From: Prorocentrum cordatum
Taxonomy: Eukaryota; Sar; Dinophyceae; Prorocentrales; Prorocentraceae
Direction of reading: 5' to 3'
Assembly: GCA_963575745.1 (NCBI GenBank)
Contig: CAUYUJ010017882.1
Location: 362,895-426,894 of the forward strand
DNA length: 64,000 bases
Shown: piece after piece, positions 40,333 to 50,040 of the stretch
Position numbering within the stretch: the first letter of the stretch is position 1
How the letters are laid out: each line of letters starts with the position of its first letter
Translations under genes and position numbers: made by a program
The notes under the pieces: generated by a model
What the model saw: the letters and a program-made list of their open reading frames with translations, nothing else
Told to the model about the DNA's origin: nothing
Database searches by the model: none

Positions 40333-40530
40333 TGATGTTGCCGCCATCGTACTCATGGACCACATGCCAGAAATAGTTTCGAAGACCCCGCAAAGTATCG
40401 AAACGTGGTCGAACCAGTATCGCCTCCCAGGGCCCGACACGTGAAAATCCTCAGATTTCGGTCCTTTCCTGGTGCTCGAAGTTCTTCCTGGTGATCAAGG
40501 CTGAAGCAGGTTGGAACATCAGAACCCTTA
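40333..40530. repeat. Duplicated segment shared with 24.86-25.05 kb
   Basis: TGTTGCCGCCATCGTACTCA, GGACCACA, AAAGTATCGAAACGTGGTCG, AGTATCGCCTCCCAGGGCCC, GACACGTGAAAATCCTCA and CAGGTTGGAACATCAGAACC. The left end overlaps the acceptor region of the exon at 40331. Confidence 0.6.
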
Positions 40531-40949
40531 CCGTGGATATTGACAAGCCCAAGGCCCAAGGCGATGACAGCCTCAGGGGTGTGCCCCCAGGCGAGGAGGG
40601 ATCCTCAAAATCGGACCATTCGCGGCGGCGATGGCCGCTCCGAACGCCACCTACCGCTGTCTCTCAGCGCCTGACATCCGCCGATCGGTTTGTTCAGTCT
40701 ACGGCGGCAGAAGTCCAGACCGCTTCCCTGGGGGTGCTGTTGCTGTCCCGGATCCGTCTTGGATGGTCCTGGCCCCCGAGAACGGCCCAAGGAGGCCGAA
40801 GTCTCAGAACTCAGAACAAACGCCCAGGCTGAGCACTACCCCGCGACTTACCCAACCCGTTCGCATCAGATGGAACCAGGAGCTGCCCCAAAGCGCGATG
40901 GATGGTTGGAAAGCGGGCTCGTCAGTTGTTGCGCAAGCGCGCGCGTTGC

Positions 40950-41125
40950 ACGACTCAAAGGACAACCACAGCTTGCCATCGCTCGGACGTCCATTTCCCG
41001 TGCATGTTTCGGTTTCGTGCGTGTTTGTTTTGCTCGATGGTCCAGGATGGTGCTCGATGGTTCTCGCCGAGAAAAAATACACACGTCCGAGCGATGCCAG
41101 GTCAAAGGAACACCACAGAGGGACA
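40950..41125 (-). mobile_element. Family D TIR element, copy D1, with flanking direct repeat
   Basis: GCCATCGCTCGGACGTCCAT and (inverted) ACACGTCCGAGCGATGCCAG are the ends (40976-41100). Outside, TCAAAGGACAACCACAG (left) and TCAAAGGAACACCACAG (right) form an imperfect direct repeat. Conserved interior: TTTCGGTTTCGTGCGTG, GATGGTTCTCGCCGAGAAAA. Confidence 0.75.
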
Positions 41126-41247
41126 AGAAGTGCGCATCCCAAAGGATGGCGAGGTCCAGCTCTGATCTGCGATGCACCGCACGGAGCGGGCTTCCCCAGC
41201 AGCCCTCCCAAGCGGCGACAATATATTGCAGTTATCATTGCTCGAGG

Positions 41248-41445
41248 GTGTCGAACGCTATTGTTCTCGAGCGCGCTGGATCCAGGCCCCTCTCCGACAT
41301 CTTACGCGACCGCCAGGTGCATGTGTTCCAGAAGATCGGGTCCCAATGCAACAACTCGATTGTGAAATACCTCGTGTGCTACGAAGGCGGCGCCCCCAAC
41401 AGTCGAACCGAGCACAGACGGAGAGGCAGACCCAGACATCAATAG
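41248..41445 (+). CDS. C-terminal tail of a LINE-type (non-LTR) reverse transcriptase, remnant
   Basis: The plus frame reads SNAIVLERAGSRPLSDILRD, RQVHVFQKIGSQCNNSIVKY and LVCYEGGAPNSRTEHRRRGR, ending PRHQ and TAG. The pattern 'R-P-L-x-x-I-L/I-x-x-R-Q-x-x-x-F-x-x-I' followed about 35 residues later by RRRGRPR is typical of the region after the reverse-transcriptase domain in non-LTR retrotransposons. No catalytic YADD-type motif is found upstream in the window, so only the end remains, or it is a 5'-truncated insertion. No poly-A tail is evident. Confidence 0.5.
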   Translation: MSNAIVLERAGSRPLSDILRDRQVHVFQKIGSQCNNSIVKYLVCYEGGAPNSRTEHRRRGRPRHQ

Positions 41446-41809
41446 GCCGAATCTGTATACAAGGGCAGGAGCACTCACAACATCTTTGACGTTGTTGGGG
41501 CACTCGTCTACCCTGTCGCTCCGGAAAGCAAACTTGGTCATACATCATCACATGTATGTTTCTAGCAGCGCGTTTAGCGGACTGCGTCCAGGCGCGTTTG
41601 GAGTCAGATGCCCGCCATATTGATTGTGCACTTGCAAGTGTCTTCCTATTCCACTTCCTCGTATCCTTCGTTTCTTCCTTCTCGCCTCCCTTTCGTTGGC
41701 GTCGAGTCGCATGCACGTGAATCTTCCCTTCCGATTGCCCAAAGCGGTCGTCGTGGCGACGCACCCTGTTGAACGCATGGCTTGATTGAATGAGTGAGCC
41801 CCCCAAAAA

Positions 41810-44100
41810 TGGCGATGGCGAAGTCGAATCTGAATCCGCTTATAACGTCACGTCGCCGCCCCCCCCAGCAGCCCTCGAAAGTGGCGGCGGCTTCGCAGTT
41901 CATAGCACCCCAGGGGCGGCGAGGACTGATCTGAGTCCGCGTATGACGTCGCTCCGCTGCCTCCCCAGCAGCCCTGGAAAGTGGTGCCAATTTCGCAGTT
42001 CGCAGCCCCCCCCAGGGGTGGCGAGGTCTTATTTGAGTCCGCGTATGACGTCGCTCCGCTGCCCCCCCTTCCAGCAGCCCTCGAACGTGGCGACGGGTTC
42101 GCATTTCGCAGCCCCTGCGGGGCGGCGAGGAATGATCAGAGTCCGCGTATGACGTCGCTCCGCTGCCTCCCCAGCAGCCCTGGAAAGAGGTGCCAATTTC
42201 GCAGTTCGCAGCCCTCAAGGGGTGGCGAGGTCTAATTTGAGTCCGCCGCGTATGACGTCGCTCCGCTGCCCCCCCTTCCAGCAGCCCTCGCAAGTGGCGA
42301 CAGCTCCGCCCTTCGCAGCCCTTCAAGGATGGCGACGTCAGATCTGAGTCCGCGTACAACGTCGCTGCGCTGCGCCCCCTGCCCACCCGCAGCCATCGAA
42401 ACGTGGCGACGGTTCCGCAGTTCGCAACCCCCCGGGGTGGCGAGGTCCAATTCGAGTCCGCGTGTGACGTCGCTCCGCTGCACCCCCCCCGCAGCCATCG
42501 AACATGGCGACGGATCCGCAGTTCGCAACCCCCCGGGGTGGCGAGGTAAAATTCGAGTCCGCGCATGATGTCGCTCCGCTGAAGCTCCCCCCGCAGCCAT
42601 CGAACATGGCGACGGATCCGCAGTTCGCACCCCCCCGGGGTGGCGAGGTGAACTTCGAGTCCGGGTATGATGTCGCTCCGCTGCACCCCCCCCTCCCCCC
42701 AGCAGCCATCGAACATGGCGACGATTCCGCACCTCGCAGCCCCAGGGGGTTGTGGGGTCTGTTTCGGGTCTGCGTACGGCGTCGCTCCGCTGCCCGCCCT
42801 CGAGAGTGGTGACAGTTTCGCAGTTCGCCCCCCCAACAAAAATCGCGAGGTCCAATCTGAGCCACCCGCGTATGATGTCACTCCAATGCGCCCCCCCCAG
42901 CAGCCCTCGAACATGGCAAACGTTTTACACTTCACAACTCCAAAGGATGGTAAAGTCGAAACTGAATCCGCGTGGGACTAAACGATGCTGGCCGTCCCAG
43001 CAGCCCTGGAGAAAGGTCGCAACCACCTAGGGATTGCCAGGTCGAATATGAATCCGTGTAGCCCCCGACTACCCTGTCCCTCCCTCATCAGCCATCAAAA
43101 AAGGCGACGACCTGATCATCCCTGTGGGGTTGCGGGGGGGGCAGCGTAGCTGGGGCCTACGCGGATTCAGATCTGACCCCGCCATCCCTGGGGAGGGCGG
43201 GGCGAAGTGGGACTCTGTCGCCACTTTCGAAGGCTGCTGGGGGAGCCAACATCGTTCGGACCCACACGGATTGAGATTCATATTAGACCGTGTCATGCTT
43301 GTGAGGCCGCGAGGTGTGAAACTGTCGCCACGTTCGAGGGCTGCTCGGAGGCCTACATAGTTGGGATCTACGGTCAATCAGATTAGACTTCGTCGTCCCT
43401 GGGGGACTGCGACGTATGAAACCGAATCAGAATATGTACAGGACTCGACTGTGCTGACCCCCAACACCCATCGAAAGTGGTGACGGTTTCACACTGCGCA
43501 AACCCCCAGGGACGGCGAAGCCGAATCAAGATCCGCGTAGGGCCAGCACTCGAAAGTGGAAATAGTTTCAGGTCTTCGCAGACCCCAATGATGGCGACGT
43601 CTAATATGAATCCGCGTAGCCCCCGACTATGCTGAACCCCCCCCAGCAGCCCTCGAGAGCGGCGGCGGTTTCTCACATCTCGCAGTTGCACATGGATGGC
43701 GAGGTCCAATCCGAATCCGCGCAGCCCCCGATTATGCTGCCCCAGCAACCCTCGAAAAATGGCGGCGGTCTCGCACTTCGCAGTCCCCCGGAGATGACGA
43801 GGTCGAATCTGAATCCGCGTAGCCCCCGAGTATGCGTGCCCCCCAGCAGCCCTCGTAAGTAGATGGCGGACGTGTCACACTTCGCAGCACCCCACGGGAT
43901 GGCGTGGTCGAGTCTGAATCTGCGTAGGCCCCGGCTATGCTGGCCCCCCACCGGCCCTCGAAATGGGCGGCGGTTTCACACTTCGCAGCGGCGAGGTCTA
44001 ATCTGAACCCGCGTAGCCCCTGGGCATGCTGCCCCCCCGCCACCCCCGCCAGCAGCCCTCGAAAGCGGTGAGAGTTTCACACTGAGCAGCCCCACGGGGA
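41810..44100. repeat. Degenerate satellite, about 23 units of 90-105 bp
   Basis: The unit is roughly AGTCCGCGTATGACGTCGCT, CCGCTGCCCCCCC.GCAGCC, .TCGAA.GTGGCGACGGTTT, CGCAGTTCGCAGCCCC.GGG and GTGGCGAGGTC..AT.TG. The left units (to about 42.95 kb) end TATGACGTCGCTCCGCTG. The right units change to GCGTAGCCCCCGACTATGCT. Length varies, so no frame persists through it. No gene is seen inside. Confidence 0.9.
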
Positions 44101-44219
44101 TGGCAAGGTCGGAGGCAAGAGGGGAGAGAGGAGAGGAGACACAGCAGGAGGCAGAAGGAGGAGAGCGGGAAGGAGGATACGCGACCCCAGTGCTCTTCTC
44201 AAACGAGAACCCAAAGCAG

Positions 44220-44425
44220 GAGGGTGGAGAAAGTCATATCGTCGAAGATCTGGAACTCGCCCTAAAGGCGAAAAATGACAAGAAATGCAACGTCTGGATT
44301 TCAGCCATAGGGACAAGGACCTCCAGAGGCCTGGTTCCCGGGGACTGGCCTCTCATCCCGAGTCGTTCTTTGACGGTCCCGAAGCCTGATACGGACCCGG
44401 GGAGGCCGAAAATGGCCAAAAACCT
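44220..44425. repeat. Segment shared with 62.47-62.58 kb, upstream of repeat F
   Basis: TTCCCGGGGACTGGCCTCTC, ATCCCGAGTCGTTCTTTGAC, GGTCCCGAAGCC and GGCCGAAAATGGC resemble TTCCCCGGGGCCGCTTTTTC, ATCCCAGATCGTTGTTCGAT and GGTCCCGAGGCC. In both places repeat F follows, so the two may form one composite unit. Both strands are open here, and a plus frame (VEDLELALKAKNDKKCNVWI) is only weakly gene-like. Confidence 0.45.
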
Positions 44426-44644
44426 TCAGTCATGATTTTCTGACATACGGTACAGGGAAAGAATTACTGAACACTTCCCTTCCCCCCAAAATGCAAAGCT
44501 GCCACGCGCGGGGGAGACTGCGGTCGAAGTGCAACTCATCAGACCCACCGCCAACTTTGAACATTGGGGGGAGGGGGGGATGTTGACAGATGAATGTGGC
44601 ATGAGTGCTCGATATTTTCCTGGCCTGTAAGGATAAGACATAGC

Positions 44645-44820
44645 TTGGTGAACGTTTCATTATTCGGCGTTTCGACATTGGGCGGCAAGGAGGGAGGGAG
44701 GAGGGGTCTGGCTCCGGACCTCTGCTCAGTGCGACTGCTTGCAGCAATGCGTTCTAGGGGGGGAGACTCCACCCGCTCGAAACAGGCGCCAAGAGCAGCC
44801 GAGATCTACTCCAATTAAGG
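44645..44820. repeat. Dispersed repeat F, copy 3
   Basis: TATTCGGCGTTTCGACATTG, GGCGGCAAGGAGGG, CAGTGCGACTGCTTGCAGCA, GAGACTCCACCCGCTCGAAA and CAGCCGAGATCTACTCC. Confidence 0.7.
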
Positions 44821-45014
44821 GGGGGTGGAGGGGGGTGCGTTTTTTTTTTCCCAACCATCCTGTGGTGTTGGGTCCTCGTTTTGAAGTGACGGTGCCCCGC
44901 GTTCTCCTTCCTTCCTTCCTTCCCGCTGCCCCCCCCTCCCTCCTCTTCTCATCATCATCAACATCATCCCCATCATCGTCATCGTCATCATCATCTGTCG
45001 TCATCATCATTATC

Positions 45015-46770
45015 ACCACCCATGTCGGCACACCCCTCACACGTTTCGTGACCCCATAGGGAGCTCCACCGAAGGTCCCAGTGCGTGTGCCCGCATGCGT
45101 CCCGCACACTCATTTCGGCACACCCCTCACACGTTTCGTGGCCCCATAGGGAGCTCCACCGAAGGTCCCAGTGGGTGTGCCCGCATGCGTCCCGCACACC
45201 CATTTCGGCACACCCCTCACACGTTTCGTGGCCCATAGGGAGCTCCACCGAAGGTCCCAGTGGGTGTGCCCGCATGCGTCCCGCACACCCATTTCGGCAC
45301 ACCCCTCACACGTTTCGTGGCCCCATAGGGAGCTCCACCGAAGGTCCCAGTGGGTGTGCCCGCATGCGTCCCGCACACCCATTTCGGCACACCCCTCACA
45401 CGTTTCGTGGCCCCATAGGGAGCTCCACCGAAGGTCCCAGTGGGTGTGCCCGCATGCGTCCCGCACACCCATTTCGGCACACCCCTCACACGTTTCGTGG
45501 CCCCATAGGGAGCTCCACAGAAGGTCCCAGTGAGTGTGCCCGCATGCGTCCCCCACACACATTTCGGCACACCCTTCACACGTTTCGAGGCCCCATAGGG
45601 CGCTCCACCGAAGGTCCCAGTGGGTGTGCCCGCATGCGTCCCGCACACCCATCTCGGCACACCCCTCACACGTTTCGTGGCCCCATAGGGAGCTCCACCG
45701 AAGGTCCCAGTGGGTGTGCCCGCATGCGTCCCGCACACCCATTTCGGCACACCCCTCACACGTTTCGTGGCCCCATAGGGAGCTCCACCAATGGTCCCAC
45801 TGGGTGTGCCCGCATGCGTCCCGCACACCCATTTCGGCACACCCCTCACACGTTTCGTGGCCCCATAGCGAGCTCCACCGAAGGTCTCAGTGGGTGTGCC
45901 CGCATGCGTCCCGCACACCCATTTCGGCACACGTTTCGTGGCCTCATAAGGAGCTCCACCGAAGGTCCCAGTGGGTGTGCCCGCATGCGTCCCGCACACC
46001 GATTTCGGCACACCCCTCACACGTTTCGTGGCCCCATAGCGAGCTCCACCGAAGGTCTCAGTGGGTGTGCCCGCATGCGTCCCGCACACCCATTTCGGCA
46101 CACGTTTCGTGGCCTTACAAGGAGCTCCACCGAAGGTCCCAGTGGGTGTGCCCGCATGCGTCCCGCACACCGATTTCGGCACACCCCTCACACGTTTCGT
46201 GACCCCATAGGGAGCTCCACCGAAGGTCCCAGTGCGTGTGCCCGCATGCGTCCCGCACACCCATTTCGGCACACCCCTCACGTGTTTCGTGGCCTCATAG
46301 GGAGCTCCACCGAAGGTCCCAGTGTGTGTGCCCGCATGCGTCCCGCACACTCATTTCGGCACACCCCTCACACGTTTCGTGACCCCATACGGAGCTCCAC
46401 AGAAGGTCCCAGTGTGTGTGCCCGCATGCGTCCCGCACACCCATTTCGGCACACCCCTCACACGTTTCGTGGCCCCATAGGGAGCTCCACCGAAGGTCCC
46501 AGTGTGTGTGCCCGCATGCGTCCCGCACACTCATTTCGGCACACTCCTCACACGTTTCGTGGCCCCATAGGTAGCCCCACCGAAGGTCCCAGTGGGTGTG
46601 CCCGCATGCGTCCCGCACACCCATTTCGGCACACCCCTCACACGTTTCGTGGCCCCATAGGGAGCTCCACCGAAGGTCTCAGTGGGTGTGCCCGCATGCG
46701 TCCCGCACACCCATGTCGGCACATCCCTCACACGTGTCGTGGCCCCATAGGGAGCTCCACCGAAGGTCCC
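45015..46770. repeat. 90-bp satellite array, about 19 units, running into the helicase exon
   Basis: The unit is CCCGCATGCGTCCCGCACAC, CCATTTCGGCACACCCCTCA, CACGTTTCGTGGCCCCATAG, GGAGCTCCACCGAAGGTCCC and AGTGGGTGTG. The period is exactly 90 in most units (70-71 where 'CACCCCTCA' is missing). It is divisible by three, so five frames stay open for hundreds of codons. Each unit carries CCGAAG|GTCCC, and the last one is the likely acceptor of the helicase exon. Decayed units reappear downstream at 47.70-47.86 kb. Confidence 0.95.
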
Positions 46771-47120
46771 CTCGGTCCGGTGGACTCTCGCTGCCCTGGG
46801 CCGTCGGCTGCCTGGCGCACCGCTCCCTCGGCCGACATCGCCCAGGCGTGATCCTGGACTGCGGTCGCCACGAGGTCGGGAACGGCAAGAAGGAGGACGA
46901 CGACTGGTGGCTGGAGCTCTACGTGCTGCTCTCGCGCGCCACGCGCCACGAGGACCTCCTGCTCATGCGGGCGCCGCGCATCGAGTTCTTCCTGGCCGGG
47001 CCGCCGGAGGGCTTGCGTAAGCAGCTGGAGCAGTTTGCCGCGCGCACGAAGCGGTGCAGGAGGGAAGCCACGGCCCTCGCCAGGGAGCTTGGCTTCACCG
47101 AGTTTATCCGCGACGCCTGA
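46768..47120 (+). CDS. Pif1-type DNA helicase, C-terminal exon
   Basis: The exon codes the last part of a superfamily 1B (Pif1-like) helicase. It reads GLSLPWAVGCLAHRSLGRHR, PGVILDCGRHEVGNGKKEDD, DWWLELYVLLSRATRHEDLL and LMRAPRIEFFLAGPPEGLRK, ending ATALARELGFTEFIRDA and TGA (47118-47120). AVGCLAHRSLGRHRPGVILD fits motif V (hxxHxxQGxT in the family; here LGR replaces the usual QG). LYVLLSRATRHEDLLLM is motif VI, with the arginine finger in SRAT. The start is inferred from AAG|GTCC of the last 90-bp unit. The ATPase domain (Walker A/B) must lie upstream of or within missing exons; it is not in the window on plus. Third positions are strongly GC-rich. Confidence 0.75.
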
Positions 47121-47454
47121 TCTGAGGAGCGGCCCGCCACAGCCGCGCCTTCTCTCGGCTGTCCAACTGTTTGGCCTCGCGCCGCGGACGCCCCGCGCAC
47201 GTCGCTGGGACCCTCTCGGGGCGATCAGCGCACGTCGCCCGAACTCCGCGCTGCGCTCTGCCCAGCGCCTCGCTCGCCCCTCGTCGCTCCGCCCAGCGGC
47301 CAGAGCCATGCGCGCTATGAGTTAGCCAGCAAGCGCTATCTGATCCGCTCAGCGGACGAAGCGCGCGCGTCACTGCGACCACTTCGGGGCGCCCTGCGCG
47401 CGTCGCGGGGGTTGACTGACGCCCGCCGCTGGCGCGTCGGGCGAGAAAGAAAGG

Positions 47455-47640
47455 TCGTCGTCGTCGTCGTCGTCGTCCTCCTCCTCCTCCTCCTCCGTCG
47501 TCGTCGTCGTCGCCGCCGCCGTCGCCGCAGCCGCAGCCGCCGCTGCCGTCGCCGCCGCCGCCGTCGCCCGTCGCCGTCGCCGTCGTCGCCGTCGCCGCCG
47601 CCGCCGCCGCCGTCGTCCTCCTCCTCCCTCCTCCTTCCTT
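47455..47640. repeat. TCG/GCC trinucleotide tract
   Basis: (GTC)n, (CTC)n, then CGTCGCCGCCGCCGTCGC mixtures. It lies downstream of the helicase stop. Confidence 0.9.
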
Positions 47641-47694
47641 CCTTTCTCCACGCGCTCCCTCCAGACCTCCTCCGGACCTTTTCTGGACCTCGCA

Positions 47695-47870
47695 CGCTCC
47701 GTGGCCCCATGGGAGGGGGGGGAGGGGGGGTCGCCCCACGCACGTTCCTTGGCCCCATAGGGGGCTTCACCGCATACCCCAGTGACAGCGCACGCACTGC
47801 GTCACTTCCTTATTTCGGCACGCCCTCCACACGCTTCGTGACCCCATAGAGAGATCCACCGAAGGCGATA
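47695..47870. repeat. Decayed 90-bp satellite units downstream of the helicase
   Basis: CGTGGCCCCATGGGAGG, GCACGTTCCTTGGCCCCATA, GGGGGCTTCACCG and ATTTCGGCACGCCCTCCACA, then CGCTTCGTGACCCCATAGAG, are clearly related to the upstream array. The array therefore brackets the exon. Confidence 0.7.
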
Positions 47871-48179
47871 TTAACAACGACGGCATTAACAACTGCATAT
47901 GGTTGGGTCCTTCGTCGGCTAATTTTTGTTGTGCCCCCAATTCCCCAGGTTTGCTCAGGTTCCTCAGGTTTGCTCAAATGCCGGCGTGCCGAATGCATGC
48001 TGCCAGTTCCTCAGGTTTGCTCAAATGCGTACCGAATACATGCTGTCGTGTCCAAGCCTGCCGTCGTAACCAAGAATATCCGCACTGCATGACAATGATG
48101 GCCGGTGGTTCCTGTACTCTATGTAATTCCGTTTGGCTTTCAACCAATCCGAAGTATCATTGCGTGTCCCAGTATCTCA

Positions 48180-48400
48180 CATAAGCCAATTTTCCGTGAA
48201 CGCGCCGATCGGCAAAACAAGGAATAAAAACACGACCACATGAGTGTTCGCTATTCTCCGAGGCCTGCCGGGACCAGACACGGCTCGCCATCGCTCGAGC
48301 GTCCCTCCCGCGCTCACATTCCGGCTCTGCACGTGCTCCGGCGCTGCCCTCGTCGAGAAACGCGGACACGCGTCCGAGCGATGCCACGAATCTGGCCATC
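48180..48400 (-). CDS. Candidate exon next to family D copy D3
   Basis: A minus frame reads FVASLGRVSAFLDEGSAGAR, AEPECERGRDARAMASRVWS and RQASENSEHSCGRVFIPCFA. It starts after GATGGCCAG|A, the right edge of element D3. Other frames are partly open, so the phase is uncertain. A second D-like pair (CATCGCTCGAGCG / CGTCCGAGCGATG) lies within it, perhaps an older insertion now coding. Confidence 0.35.
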
Positions 48401-48522
48401 GCTCGGACGTCCATTCCCTGTGCTTTTTTCGGTTTCGTGCGTGGTTTTTTCGCCAAATGATGAAGGATGCTCCTCGACGGTCCTCGCCGAGAAAAAAGTG
48501 CACACGTCCGAACGATGCCAGG
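48398..48522 (-). mobile_element. Family D TIR element, copy D3
   Basis: CCATCGCTCGGACGTCCATT and (inverted) ACACGTCCGAACGATGCCAG form the ends. The interior TTTTTTCGGTTTCGTGCGTG, TTTTTTCGCCAAATGATGAA, GGTCCTCGCCGAGAAAAAAG is nearly identical to D2 at 60.03 kb. Confidence 0.8.
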
Positions 48523-48822
48523 GAATAGGGGTAGCGGCATTGCTGGGAGGGCCGCGGGGGCTGCTGAGGGGATAGGCGGTTACAAGCGGATGCGGAGGTC
48601 GCTTCTCTCTGGGGGCAAAGCAAACTTGCAAGTGGGTCTCGAGTGCCCTGGAAGGCTTGGGTGGGTTCGATGAGCTCCACGGCGTGAGCGCAGCCAATCC
48701 GATCAAGATCTCACACGACTTGGGGCACCTCCAACCCACTTATAGACAATGTTACGCCAGATGTATGCCATCCGAGCACCGCCCTCCTTATCCCCGCCCC
48801 CCCCCCCCCCCCGCGTATCCAC

Positions 48823-49010
48823 GGCCTCGCAACGGATACAGAGCGTTTCTTCGCGGATGCCCCGCGCGGAGAGTATCCGTGTGACTGCGTAGCCGCGCCC
48901 CAGAATCCAGACCACGAGGGCGTGGATATGCATACGTTCGCTCGTGATGACCACCGTCGGTCTAGAGATAGGGACATATTCCAGGCCGGAACACAGGGGC
49001 CACACTAACA
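48823..49010 (-). CDS. Candidate exon of an unrecognised protein
   Basis: The minus frame reads VWPLCSGLEYVPISRPTVVI, TSERMHIHALVVWILGRGYA and VTRILSARGIREETLCIRCE, then A. Third positions are GC-rich and the reading is compact and globular, with alternating hydrophobic strands. The donor is probably GAGGCC|GTGGAT. The acceptor is near GTGTTAG|TGTGG. I do not recognise the fold. Confidence 0.5.
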
Positions 49011-49084
49011 CCCCCGTATATCATCCTTATCCCCTTCGCACATCCCGCGGTCATCCCGATACAGATAGTTAGCAAGAGGGAAAC

Positions 49085-49235
49085 TTCTCCTGAGGGAAGC
49101 GGGTCCTAGACCGCCAAAGCCTCCCCTGAAGACCGAATCTTCGTCCTGAGTCGTTTTCGACCAGTTCCCGGGGCCCGTGGAATGCCCCTGAAGTTCCCGC
49201 AAGACACGTGTCCTTCAAGAACCTGTTTCCGGGAA
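49085..49235. repeat. Segment related to 9.46-9.59 kb
   Basis: CTCCTGAGGGAAGCGGGTCC, TTCGTCCTGAGTCGTTTTCG and GACACGTGTCCTTCAAGAACCTG resemble TCCTGAGGGACACGGGTCAC, TTCGTCCTGAGTCCTTCTTC and the following AAGAACCTCAGGAG. The relation is weak but collinear. Confidence 0.4.
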
Positions 49236-49558
49236 AACCAACGGGTACCAATACCGGACCTCTCCAGGTGTGCGATCCGACCCGACTTTCGATGCGCGAA
49301 TCCAGCCGTGACGGCGAGGGCCTCCCAGGAAGCCCAAAGGCGAGGAGCAAGGCCGCTGAGCATGTGCACATGGCTCTCGCCCAGGCCAGCCGCGCCATGT
49401 GCATCCGACGTCCTGCACCACCCTGGGAGAGAACTGCAACTCTTCCAGGTCGTGCCTAACAATCGTCTGGGGGACTTCCCTGGCGGCAACTCTGCATCCT
49501 CGGGACCCGTGCCCCTCAGAACCCGTTCCCTTCACGGCGGGGACGGGGTCGATGATCA

Positions 49559-49651
49559 TCAGAACAGGTGCTTAGCGCCAACGAATGTTTGCCCACCGAG
49601 GCCCTTCAAAACGACGTAGGCGGCGCAACGGGTGCCGACCCAGGCTGCGCG
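49559..49651 (-). CDS. Terminal exon, paralogue of the 39.5-kb exon
   Basis: After GCCGACAG|CGC the minus frame reads RAAWVGTRCAAYVVLKGLGG and QTFVGAKHLF and stops at TGA. The frame aligns with RCAACVVWKGFGVDEHTSAL at 39.5 kb. Upstream on minus are a (TG)n tract and family A copy A5, which would lie in the preceding intron. The function is unknown. Confidence 0.5.
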   Translation of the reverse strand, partial: RAAWVGTRCAAYVVLKGLGGQTFVGAKHLF

Positions 49652-49672
49652 CTGTCGGCTGATTCGAACATG

Positions 49673-49674
<2 letters not shown>

Positions 49675-49716
<42 letters not shown>
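49675..49716. repeat. CA microsatellite
   Basis: A pure (CA)n run of about 20 repeats, between family A copy A5 and the exon at 49.6 kb. Confidence 0.95.
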
Positions 49717-49720
<4 letters not shown>

Positions 49721-49741
49721 AGGATCATCTTGGGCGGGTGG

Positions 49742-49917
49742 TACAGTGGAGGCTCGACCACAAGAAACCTTAAGAACCCCAACCCTGGAACCCCAGGACG
49801 CCCATGGATCTCTGGCGTGGGAACGTCGTGCGCTCCATAGCGAAACCATGGAAACCCAAGAAGCCCAAGGCACCCTGGAGGCAAGCAGGGTGTTTCTTGG
49901 CATGGGCCTCCACTGTA
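49742..49917 (-). mobile_element. Family A introner-like element, copy A5
   Basis: TACAGTGGAGGCTCGACCAC opens and GGGCCTCCACTGTA closes the element. The interior is of the usual A type (CCCCAACCCTGGAACCCCAG, GGCACCCTGGAGGCAAGCAG). No GT lies directly outside on minus (CACAT|TACAG); a GC (GGAG|GCTCCC) is nearby. The acceptor may be beyond the CA tract. Confidence 0.75.
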
Positions 49918-49924
49918 ATGTGGG

Positions 49925-50040
49925 AGCCTCCATGGGGGGTGGAGACAGAAGGGCCGTCAAGGGGGCCCTTTGGGGCCCCTGCCAGCTCCAAAAAGGGGCC
50001 CTCAAGGGCCCCCTTCGGGCCCTGTGCTTCACCCCCCAGT
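49925..50040. repeat. Inverted GGGGCCCTTTGGGGCCCC segment, partly repeated at 50.41-50.50 kb
   Basis: GGGGGCCCTTTGGGGCCCCT, GCCAGCTC.AAAA.GGGCCCT, CAAGGGCCCC.T.CGGGCCCT and TTCACCCCCCA recur as GGGGCTCCTTGGGGACCCTG, CCGGCTCAAAAATGAACCCT and CTTCACCCCCCATT at 50.41-50.50 kb. Confidence 0.55.

Noticed and set aside
41302-41541. Minus frame opposite the LINE tail (FAFRSDRVDECPNNVKDVVS)
   Set aside because: It is open and superficially protein-like, but the plus frame has both GC-rich third positions and a recognisable family pattern.
45085-46770. Frames of up to about 560 codons across the 90-bp satellite
   Set aside because: The unit length is a multiple of three and the unit lacks stops in several frames on both strands. 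Only the sequence after 46768 has a recognisable domain.
45015-46770. Possible CRISPR array
   Set aside because: The units are contiguous 90-base repeats with no unique spacers, and the genome is eukaryotic.
48286-48392. A fourth family D element (CATCGCTCGAGCG ... CGTCCGAGCGATG)
   Set aside because: The ends match, but the interior differs from the other copies and one minus frame across it looks coding. I left it as a possible old, exonised copy.
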